From positions 124,001-188,000 of the forward strand of contig DATASQ010000050.1 in the NCBI GenBank assembly GCA_036269135.1: a DNA stretch of 64,000 nt, in the 5' to 3' direction. Shown in pieces: positions 57,337-64,000 of this stretch (position 1 is its first letter; each line of letters opens with the position of its first letter). The notes below the pieces were generated by a model, which was given only the letters and a program-made list of their open reading frames with translations, searched no databases and was not told the DNA's origin. Origin of the DNA: Palsa-343 sp036269135 (GTDB lineage Bacteria > Acidobacteriota > Terriglobia > Terriglobales > Acidobacteriaceae). Made by a program: the position numbers and the translations under genes.

Positions 57337-58800
57337 ATGGAAAAGCATACAGCGCGCACCGCCCAGGCGACGTTTCGCTATGCCGTTCTCACCGCCGCCG
57401 CGGCCCTGGTGGTTGTGCTCTTCCGTCTCATCCGCGTCAATGAGACCACGGTTGCGCTGGCCTTTCTCATGCTTGTCCTCTGGACCGCTTCCCGCTGGCG
57501 CCTCATGTACTCGGTCTACCTCTCCGTCCTCTGCACCCTGTTCTATAACTTCTTTTTCCTTCCACCCGTAGGACGCTTCACCATCGAGGACCCCCGTAAC
57601 TGGGTCGCTCTGGCATCCTTCCTGTGCTGCAGCGTTCTTGTCAGCCATCTTTCCAATCAGGAGCACCGGCATGCCGAGGCGCTCGAGCAGCGGCGTCATG
57701 ACGTGGAGCGCCTCTACGAATTCGGACAGCAGTTGCTTCTCCAGGAAGATCTGACCGCGCTCGCGCGCACCACGCCGTCCGTCATTGCCTCCGTCTTCGG
57801 CATCCGCGCCGTGGCTCTCTACCTGCGTGAACAGGACGTGTCCTGGACATCCGACCCGGAGAATCGCCTGCCCCCCGACCTCGATCTCCGGCTCACCGCC
57901 GCACAGTCGGATTCGGTCCTCGAAGCACCCGCGGGCGTTCGCATCATTCCCCTGCTGCTCGGCATGCGTTCATTGGGCGCCCTGGCCGTCACAGAGACCG
58001 GATATGCGCCCGGGATTTACGAATCCATCGGCAATCTGGTGGCGATCTCGCTCGAGCGGGCCGCCGCCCTCGAGCGCACCAGCCGTCTGGAAGCCTCGCG
58101 GCAGAGCGAGCGCCTGCGTTCCGCTCTCCTCGACTCGATCACACACGATCTGCGCACGCCGCTCACCGCCATCCGCGCGGCCGCCACCACGCTGGTCAGT
58201 CAGCCCGGCCTGCCCGATGCCGAGCGCGCCGAACTCACCACTGTCGTGGAGGAGGAGAGCGCGCGTCTCGACCGGCTCATCGGCCAGGCGGTGGAGATGG
58301 CCCAGCTCGATGCAGCCACCCTGCAGATTCGCGCCCAGCCGCAGGATGTGCGCGAATTGCTGGAAACCGTCCTGGACGAGATGCGCTCCCAACTGCGCGG
58401 CCGCTCCGTCGGGATTCACGTGCCTGAAGACCTGCGCCCCGTCCCCATGGATCGCGAACTGATCGCCCGCGTGCTGCGCCACCTCATCGAAAATGCTCTG
58501 GCCTATGCGCCCGCGCTCTCTCCCATCGCGATCGCCGCCGCTCGCGACAGCGATCGCCTCACGATCACTGTGGCCGATCAGGGTCCGGGGCTCGAAGCCG
58601 CCGAGCAGCCGTTCATCTTCGATAAGTTCTTCCGCGGCCGGCAATCGCGCTCTTCGGCGCGAGGCACAGGCATGGGTCTGGCCATCTCCAAAGCCATTGT
58701 GGAAGCGCATAAAGGCGGCATCACGGCCGCTAATCGGCCCACGGGAGGAGCGGCCCTCACCTTCTGGCTGCCCCTGGCCGGCGAACCCATCCAAAAATGA
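57337..58800 (+). CDS. KdpD-like sensor histidine kinase lacking the KdpD N-terminal domain
   Basis: Membrane kinase of 487 residues. It starts with the DUF4118 four-helix membrane module (about 14-105, including NFFFLPPVGRFTIEDPRNW as in KdpD). A GAF-like domain (about 120-245), the HisKA domain with H270 (SITHDLRTPL) and an HATPase domain (N box HLIENALAYAP, G boxes ADQGPGLE and GTGMGLAIS) follow. True KdpD proteins have about 370 more N-terminal residues with an ATP-binding and a USP domain; these are absent and are not encoded next door. The start is only 8 bp from the divergent kdpE start. It is the obvious partner of KdpE. Confidence 0.88.
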   Translation: MEKHTARTAQATFRYAVLTAAAALVVVLFRLIRVNETTVALAFLMLVLWTASRWRLMYSVYLSVLCTLFYNFFFLPPVGRFTIEDPRNWVALASFLCCSVLVSHLSNQEHRHAEALEQRRHDVERLYEFGQQLLLQEDLTALARTTPSVIASVFGIRAVALYLREQDVSWTSDPENRLPPDLDLRLTAAQSDSVLEAPAGVRIIPLLLGMRSLGALAVTETGYAPGIYESIGNLVAISLERAAALERTSRLEASRQSERLRSALLDSITHDLRTPLTAIRAAATTLVSQPGLPDAERAELTTVVEEESARLDRLIGQAVEMAQLDAATLQIRAQPQDVRELLETVLDEMRSQLRGRSVGIHVPEDLRPVPMDRELIARVLRHLIENALAYAPALSPIAIAAARDSDRLTITVADQGPGLEAAEQPFIFDKFFRGRQSRSSARGTGMGLAISKAIVEAHKGGITAANRPTGGAALTFWLPLAGEPIQK

Positions 58801-58805
58801 AACGA

Positions 58806-58825
58806 CCGGCTCCCCAGGGAACCGG
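58806..58825. terminator. Possible hairpin terminator between convergent kinase gene and mqnD
   Basis: CCGGCTCC and GGAACCGG pair with one mismatch around CCAG. It sits 5 bp after the kinase stop and before the mqnD stop. There is no T-run, so efficiency is doubtful. Confidence 0.35.
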
Positions 58826-58846
58826 CCCGTGTGCTCCTGACGGTTT

Positions 58847-59743
58847 CTACCCGACGAAATCCACCTGCACCGGATGCGGAATGATCCCGCGCTCGTGCCC
58901 CATCGTCAGCAGTTTGCGGATTGCTTCGCGCCCGTCGTCGCCGTAGTTCAGCGTCCGCTCGTTCACATACATACCTACGAACTTGTCTGCCAGGCTGGTA
59001 TCCAGGTCGCGCGCGAACTGCATCGCGTACGCCAGCGCCTGCTCGCGGTGGTCCAGCCCGTGCTGGATGCTGTCCCGCAGCGCCTGGGTCACGGTCAGCA
59101 TCACATGATCGCCCATCGACCGCTTGATCGCGTTGCCACCCAGCGGCAGCGGCAGTTTCGTTTGCTCGCGCCACCACACGCCGAGGTCCAGCACCTTATA
59201 CAGCCCGCTGTGCGAGTAGGTCAGCTGCCCCTCGTGGATGATCAGTCCTGCCTGGAAGTTTCCTGCCAGCACCTGGGGAATGATCTGGTCGAACGGCACC
59301 ACCGCCGTCTCCACTTCCGGCGCAAACAGCTTCAGCGCCAGATACGCGGTCGTCAGCGTCCCCGGCACCGCGATCTTCACCTTGCGAATTTCGCTCAGGT
59401 CGTACGGCCGGGGCGCCACAATCATCGGCCCGTAGCCGTCGCCGACCGAGCCGCCGCACGCCATCAGCGCGTATTTATCCTGAATGTAGGGATAGACGTG
59501 GAACGAGATCGCCGTCACGTCGTAATAGGCCTCGCGAATCGCCCGCTGATTCAGCGTCTCGATATCGCACAGGACGTGATTGAACTTATAACCCGCGACC
59601 CGAACCTTGTTCGTGGCCAAGCCATAAAACATAAACGCATCGTCCGAATCCGGACTGTGCGCAACCTTGATTTCACGCGTGGCAGATAAAGCCGGGGCAT
59701 CCGTGGCAGACGAAGTGGCGCTCAAGTTCCTGGTCCTTTCCAT
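58847..59743 (-). CDS. mqnD: 1,4-dihydroxy-6-naphthoate synthase (futalosine menaquinone pathway)
   Basis: Enzyme of about 298 residues converting cyclic dehypoxanthinyl futalosine to 1,4-dihydroxy-6-naphthoate. The N-terminal substrate motif HSPDSDDAFMFYGL and the internal GLIIHEGQLTYSHSGL are diagnostic of the MqnA/MqnD periplasmic-binding-like fold, with the first favouring MqnD. About 20 extra N-terminal residues (Ser/Thr/Ala-rich) precede the fold from ATG 59743; an even longer frame exists but looks non-coding. Other pathway genes are not in the window. Confidence 0.9.
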   Translation of the reverse strand: MERTRNLSATSSATDAPALSATREIKVAHSPDSDDAFMFYGLATNKVRVAGYKFNHVLCDIETLNQRAIREAYYDVTAISFHVYPYIQDKYALMACGGSVGDGYGPMIVAPRPYDLSEIRKVKIAVPGTLTTAYLALKLFAPEVETAVVPFDQIIPQVLAGNFQAGLIIHEGQLTYSHSGLYKVLDLGVWWREQTKLPLPLGGNAIKRSMGDHVMLTVTQALRDSIQHGLDHREQALAYAMQFARDLDTSLADKFVGMYVNERTLNYGDDGREAIRKLLTMGHERGIIPHPVQVDFVG

Positions 59744-59897
59744 ACCGGACGCGTCCCATTTCGATCCACTCTTTCCGCGCGTCCCTCCCCATTCTCCTAT
59801 AAACGGTTGAGGATCGGTAAAGATTCCCTCCCCTGCAGGACGCCACCCCACGCCGCCGTCTCATCTCCCCCTACAATAGAAGGAAGAAAGCCTCCGC

Positions 59898-62075
59898 ATG
59901 CGCCTGCGTCCCAATTGGGTATCCCTTCTCGCCGTTCTACCGGCCCTGCTCCTCGCCCCTCTTGTCGCCTCCGCCGCGCCCGCCGCATCCGCGCCTGCGC
60001 CCAGCCTCAGCGCGCCTCATCTCACCGTCACGCTGCTCGTCCCACCCGGACAGCTCTACCCTGGCCAGTCCTTCACCGCCGGCCTCGATTTCAAAATGGA
60101 ACCCGGCTGGCACGTCTACTGGATTAACGCGGGCGACTCCGGCGAGCCGCCGACCGTCGGGTGGAAGCTCCCTGAAGGCATTACCGCCCATCCCCTCCAG
60201 TTTCCTCCGCCGCAGCGCCTGCCGCTCGGCCCCCTCATGGACTTCGGCTATGAGAACCAGGTCGTCTTCCCCGTCCCCTTCCACATCGGCACGGATTTCC
60301 ACCCCGCCGGCCCCCAGGCCGTCCTCGCTGCTCACGTCTCCTGGCTCGTCTGCCGGGAAGTCTGCATTCCCGGCAAAGGCGATCTCGCCGTCACCCGCAT
60401 CGCCCTCCCCAAAGCCCCGGCCCTCCCCACCGTCGACACCACCGCGCAGTCGATCATCAACCATTTCCGCGATCGGCTCCCGCAGCCCCTGCCCGCCGCC
60501 AACACGGCACGCTTCCGCTCCACCCCCAAGGGTTTCGTTCTCGATATCGCCACCGGCAGCCGGATCTTCGCCGCGCAGTTTTTCCCCCTCGATCAGAACA
60601 TCCTCGCCAACGCCGCGCCCCAGATCGTGAAACCTCTGCCCAACGGCGTCCAGCTAACGTTGACGAAGGATGAAAACCTGCAGCAGCCGCCGGCACAGCT
60701 CAGCGGTCTGCTCGAGCTCCCCGGCGGAGCCGCTTTCATCATCCACGCCACTCCCGGTGCGGCCCCGGCCACTACCGCCGTTGCATCGACCTCCGCCGCC
60801 AGCCTTGCCGGTATCGCAGGCCTCGCCTTCCTCGGCGGCATGCTCCTTAACCTCATGCCCTGCGTCTTCCCCGTCCTCTTCATTAAAGGATTGGCTCTGG
60901 TTCAGTCGGGCCAGCACGAACGCCATCGCCTCCGCGCTCATGGATGGGTCTACACCCTCGGCATCCTCTTCTCTTTCTGGATCGTCGTCGCCGTCCTGCT
61001 CATTCTCCGCGCCGCCGGCCGCCAGCTGGGCTGGGGATTTCAGTTCCAGTCCCCCATCTTCGTCGCCCTCATGGCGATGCTTCTCTTTTTCCTCGGCCTC
61101 GCCCTCGCGGGACAATTTGAGATCGGCCTCTCCCTCACCAGCGCCGGCGGATCGCTCGCGCAAAAGCAGGGCTACGCGGGCAGCTTCTTCACCGGCGTCC
61201 TCGCTATGGTCGTTGCCACCCCCTGCACCGCGCCCTTCATGGGAGCCGCCATCGGTTACGCGCTCTCCCACTCGGCCATCGTCAGCTTCATCGTCTTCAC
61301 CGCCCTCGCTCTGGGACTCGCCGTTCCCTACCTGCTCCTTGCCTACTTCCCTGGATGGGCGCGCCTCCTCCCCAAACCCGGCGCCTGGATGGAAGTCCTC
61401 AAGCAGGCCGTCTCCGTTCCCATCTTCGCCACGGTGATCTGGCTCGTCTGGGTCTATCTGCGCGTCGCAGGCACCGGTCTCGCCCTTATGGCGCTCCTCG
61501 CCGCCTTCCTCTTGCTTGCCATCGCAGGATGGTTCCTCGGCCGCTGGCCCGGCCGCACGGCCCCCGCCGTCATTGCCGCCCTGATCGTAGCCGCCGCCAT
61601 CGCCGTGCCGGTCTCGATCCTGCACGCCCTGCCCGCACCCTCACAGTCGTTCTCCGGGAGTGGAGCTCCCGGCTCCCAGCTCCCAGCCTCAGGCTCCGCC
61701 TGGCAGCCCTTCACGCCCGCGGCCCTCCAGCAGGCCCGCGCTCAGCACCGCCCCGTCTTTATCGACTTCACGGCCAGTTGGTGCCTCTCCTGCCAGGTCA
61801 ACGAGCGGCTCATCCTCGACCGCTCCGACGTCCAGCAACGCCTCCGCACCTCCGGCGCCACTCTCCTCCGCGCCGACTGGACCAATCAGGACCCCGCCAT
61901 CACTCAGGAGCTAGCCTCGCTCGGACGCAGCGGCGTCCCCACCTACGTCCTCTATCCTCCCGACCCGTCCGCTCCACCCCACGTGCTCCCCGAGGTCCTC
62001 ACGCCGGGCATCGTCCTCGACGCCCTCAACGCGCTGCCCAAACCTCAGAACGCCTCTGCGCAGCCCCATCCCTGA
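59898..62075 (+). CDS. DsbD/ScsB-type thiol:disulfide interchange protein
   Basis: Membrane protein of 725 residues that passes electrons from cytoplasmic thioredoxin to the periplasm. A signal peptide (LLAVLPALLLAPLVASAA) precedes an N-terminal DsbD-like beta domain (about 35-280; the block DFKMEPGWHVYWINAGDSGE, and CREVCIPGKGDL as the Cys pair). The membrane core (about 295-560) has its two redox cysteines in LMPCVFPVLFIKGL and VVATPCTAPFMGAA. The C-terminal thioredoxin domain has CLSC (C629, C632) in DFTASWCLSCQVNERL. A Ser/Gly/Pro linker before it (SGSGAPGSQLPASGSAW) is encoded by a heptanucleotide-periodic tract. Confidence 0.9.
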   Translation: MRLRPNWVSLLAVLPALLLAPLVASAAPAASAPAPSLSAPHLTVTLLVPPGQLYPGQSFTAGLDFKMEPGWHVYWINAGDSGEPPTVGWKLPEGITAHPLQFPPPQRLPLGPLMDFGYENQVVFPVPFHIGTDFHPAGPQAVLAAHVSWLVCREVCIPGKGDLAVTRIALPKAPALPTVDTTAQSIINHFRDRLPQPLPAANTARFRSTPKGFVLDIATGSRIFAAQFFPLDQNILANAAPQIVKPLPNGVQLTLTKDENLQQPPAQLSGLLELPGGAAFIIHATPGAAPATTAVASTSAASLAGIAGLAFLGGMLLNLMPCVFPVLFIKGLALVQSGQHERHRLRAHGWVYTLGILFSFWIVVAVLLILRAAGRQLGWGFQFQSPIFVALMAMLLFFLGLALAGQFEIGLSLTSAGGSLAQKQGYAGSFFTGVLAMVVATPCTAPFMGAAIGYALSHSAIVSFIVFTALALGLAVPYLLLAYFPGWARLLPKPGAWMEVLKQAVSVPIFATVIWLVWVYLRVAGTGLALMALLAAFLLLAIAGWFLGRWPGRTAPAVIAALIVAAAIAVPVSILHALPAPSQSFSGSGAPGSQLPASGSAWQPFTPAALQQARAQHRPVFIDFTASWCLSCQVNERLILDRSDVQQRLRTSGATLLRADWTNQDPAITQELASLGRSGVPTYVLYPPDPSAPPHVLPEVLTPGIVLDALNALPKPQNASAQPHP
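61661..61699. repeat. Heptanucleotide-periodic tract inside the dsbD-like coding sequence
   Basis: Parses as TCCCGGC, TCCCAGC, TCCCAGC, CTCAGGC. It encodes a flexible linker between the membrane core and the thioredoxin domain, so it is the one copy inside an otherwise ordinary gene. Confidence 0.5.
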
Positions 62076-62344
62076 GGGATCGGCGCGCCCAGCCGCTGGA
62101 TCGCCCTGCGATGGGCCAACGGCCAGTAGGAACATTTGGGTGCCCCCTATATGGCGGACTGAGTTGGTTGCCGGGTAGCTCCCAGTGGGCGCCGACTGCC
62201 GACGGCACCCTCGATCGGGAATGCCGCCATCCCCAAAAGTCTCTGGATCAGGCACCTTCGTAACCTCCGACGCCCCCTTTGGGGAATATACGCACTCCCT
62301 CCAACCGGCCATAGTTGGAAGTCGAAGGGATTCAATCGACCACG

Positions 62345-64000
62345 GTGCCGGGATCTACCTCAGGCCGCTCCCTCCTCCCGTGCTGGGCATTGACGCTCAG
62401 TGTCCTGGCGATCCCTCTTTATCTACAGGGTCAGACCCAGGCTCACCCCCTCACCCCCATCGCGGCCGTGCGCAACCTTCCCTATGCCGAGGCTGCCAAA
62501 GGCCTTCCCGTTCGGGTTACCGGGGTAATCACCTTCAATGGCCTCCCCGACACCGACATCTTCCTCCAGGACCAGGACAGCTGGATCTACGTTCTGCCGG
62601 ACAAGCGCTATAACATCCCGCCCGGCTCCCGCGTCGAAGTCACCGGCATCAGCTCCGCCGGCTACACCACGCAGATTCAGGCCTCTTCCATCCGTATGCT
62701 GGCCCCTGGCCATCTGCCCCAGCCTGCATTGCTGGACTACGCGCACGCCCTCCTGCACCAGAACGACTGCCGCTACATCTCTCTCGAAGGCATCATTCGC
62801 GCCGCTTCGTTCCAGAGCTCAGGCGGGGTCGGCGTCCATCTGTTGCAGCTTGAGTCCGACGGCAAGATGGTCGATGTCGCCGTCAGAGACTTCCCCAACT
62901 TCGATCCGGCCCGCCTCCTCGACGCTCGCGTGCGGGTCGCTGGAGCCGTCGGCGGCACTTTCGATGCCACGGAGGAGCGCATTGTCGGGCTGCGTCTCAA
63001 CGTGAGTCACGCTTCCGATATCACCTTTCTTCCGCAGCTTCCTTCCGCCTCCTTACCGCCCCCCACGCTCTCCCTGGCGAGCCTGCTGGCCTCCAATGAG
63101 AGCCTCCGGCCCTGGCATCGCGTCGTTACCACGGGTACCGTCACTCTCTACGATCCCGGCGAGATGCTTGTCATCCAGGATGGCGCGAACAGCCTTCTCA
63201 TCTACACGCGGCAGGTCGACCCGCTCTCGATCGGACAGCGCGTCAGCGTCACCGGATTCGTCACCCCCTCCGACGGCGCCACCGCCATGGAACTTGGGCA
63301 GTTCACTCCGCTGCCCGGCCGCGGCACCGTCGCCTCCCGGCCCAGCAGCTTCGCCGATGCCATGACCGGCTTTTATACCAACCGGCTGCTGACCCTCGAT
63401 GGCACCGTTGTCTCCCAGACGCGCGAGAACCATGCCCACATTCTTTTCCTCCGCTCCGGCAATCAGACCCTGCAGGCCGTCTTCCGCAAGCGCACCCAGG
63501 AACCGGACCCTATCCCCAACTACGCGCCCGGAACGCGGCTGCGCCTCACCGGCGTCTGCATCGTGCACTTTCGCGGGTTCTGGGGCGAGGTCGAGAGCTT
63601 TCAGATCCGCCTTCGCTCCGCAAACGACATTGCCATCCTCCGCCCGGCCTCCTGGTGGACGCTGGGCCACCTTTTCCTCCTCACCTCCGCCGTCCTCGTC
63701 GTCGCGCTCATCGCGCTCGCCTGGGCCATGCTGCTGCGCCGCCGCCTGCTCTCCCACGAAAAGCTTCTCCGCCACAAAAGCGAACTGGAAGCTACTCATC
63801 TCAGTACCTCCGCGCGCCTGGAGCGCCAGCGCAGTCACATTCTTGAGCTCATCAACAGCTTCCATCCCCTCTCCCAGGTCCTCTCCGCCATCCAGTCCTA
63901 TGCCGAAGAATTGTGGCCCGAGAGCCTTGGCTACACGCATGTCCTCGCCGACCGCAAGCTCGTGCTCACCGCCGGCTCTCGTCTTTTCCCCGAGGACCTC
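62345..64000 (+). CDS. Membrane sensor protein with repeated OB-like periplasmic modules (3' end outside window)
   Basis: The frame is open from a TTG at 62315 to the window end; I place the start at GTG 62345 (GAAGGGA 14 nt upstream), which opens a signal peptide (LTLSVLAIPLYLQGQTQA). At least 552 residues are visible. The periplasmic part has about four related modules of the pattern V-x-G-x-(10-20)-Q/hD-(15-20)-G-x-R/V-V-x-V-x-G: KGLPVRVTGVITFNG, CRYISLEGIIRAA, RVVTTGTVTLYD and RLLTLDGTVVSQ. A membrane span lies near residues 440-465 (LGHLFLLTSAVLVVALIALA), then a linker helix and the beginning of a GAF-like domain. The output domain (kinase or cyclase) would be beyond the window. Confidence 0.75.
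   Translation, partial: MPGSTSGRSLLPCWALTLSVLAIPLYLQGQTQAHPLTPIAAVRNLPYAEAAKGLPVRVTGVITFNGLPDTDIFLQDQDSWIYVLPDKRYNIPPGSRVEVTGISSAGYTTQIQASSIRMLAPGHLPQPALLDYAHALLHQNDCRYISLEGIIRAASFQSSGGVGVHLLQLESDGKMVDVAVRDFPNFDPARLLDARVRVAGAVGGTFDATEERIVGLRLNVSHASDITFLPQLPSASLPPPTLSLASLLASNESLRPWHRVVTTGTVTLYDPGEMLVIQDGANSLLIYTRQVDPLSIGQRVSVTGFVTPSDGATAMELGQFTPLPGRGTVASRPSSFADAMTGFYTNRLLTLDGTVVSQTRENHAHILFLRSGNQTLQAVFRKRTQEPDPIPNYAPGTRLRLTGVCIVHFRGFWGEVESFQIRLRSANDIAILRPASWWTLGHLFLLTSAVLVVALIALAWAMLLRRRLLSHEKLLRHKSELEATHLSTSARLERQRSHILELINSFHPLSQVLSAIQSYAEELWPESLGYTHVLADRKLVLTAGSRLFPEDL

Noticed and set aside
62076..62344. Possible riboswitch or small RNA in the gap before the sensor gene
   Set aside because: I looked for conserved riboswitch cores and extended stems and found only short CCCC/GGGG pairings near 62270; nothing supportable.
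63053..63940. Minus-strand frame of 295 codons near the window end
   Set aside because: The plus strand is open continuously from 62315 to 64000 and encodes a signal peptide, repeated modules and a membrane span; the minus frame is its shadow.

Overview
The window is GC-rich, densely coded chromosomal DNA from what looks like a member of the Acidobacteriota (Terriglobia/Acidobacteriaceae type). That assignment is inferred from gene content: futalosine-route menaquinone gene mqnD, a DUF4953-type metzincin, large secreted glycoside hydrolases, many secreted TPR/AsmA-type envelope proteins, and third-codon GC so strong that nearly every gene casts long false open frames on the other strand. No database search was possible.

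Layout. 1-13.3 kb: a 5'-truncated GH38 alpha-mannosidase, tRNA-Gly(GCC), tRNA-Cys(GCA), a Tat-exported GH127-like glycosidase, a permease/aminotransferase pair, a secreted metzincin, a LolA-like protein, a tiny membrane protein and serS. 13.3-21.8 kb: the most unusual block. An NtrC-type sigma-54 activator is followed by two tandem palindromes and a 98-residue basic peptide gene built on an 11-residue tandem repeat. It converges on a three-gene operon encoding a GAF-GAF-GAF-HlyD protein, an HlyD-type lipoprotein, and a PqqD-like/M50 protease/HlyD fusion. A STAS-domain gene diverges from that operon. I read this as a candidate peptide maturation or export cassette under sigma-54 control. 21.8-31.4 kb: rlpA, two paralogous secreted proteins, a run containing an ECF sigma factor, small membrane proteins, a LytTR regulator and an M48 protease, then rlmB and an M1-like protein that has lost its zinc ligands. 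31.5-38.4 kb: asmA-like, two tandem signal peptidase I genes, rnc and a TPR protein on the minus strand. 38.6-45.6 kb: ggt, gnd, an alpha/beta hydrolase, a small monooxygenase-like protein, a 35-bp palindrome flanked by a 9-bp direct repeat (transposition scar), a FecR-domain Gly-rich protein and a DUF4396 protein. 45.6-50.4 kb: CHAT-TPR protease, sigma factor and membrane anti-sigma-like protein in one operon. 50.4-58.8 kb: a complete kdpFABC potassium-pump operon led by a porin gene, with a 28-residue membrane peptide before kdpF, kdpE upstream and a shortened KdpD-like kinase diverging from kdpE. 58.8-64 kb: mqnD, a DsbD/ScsB-like thiol reductase and a 3'-truncated membrane sensor with repeated OB-like modules.

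Dispersed signals also run through the window: degenerate heptanucleotide-periodic tracts at seven places, GAGCGAAG-type repeats at intergenic junctions, and frequent ATGA stop/start overlaps that point to translational coupling.
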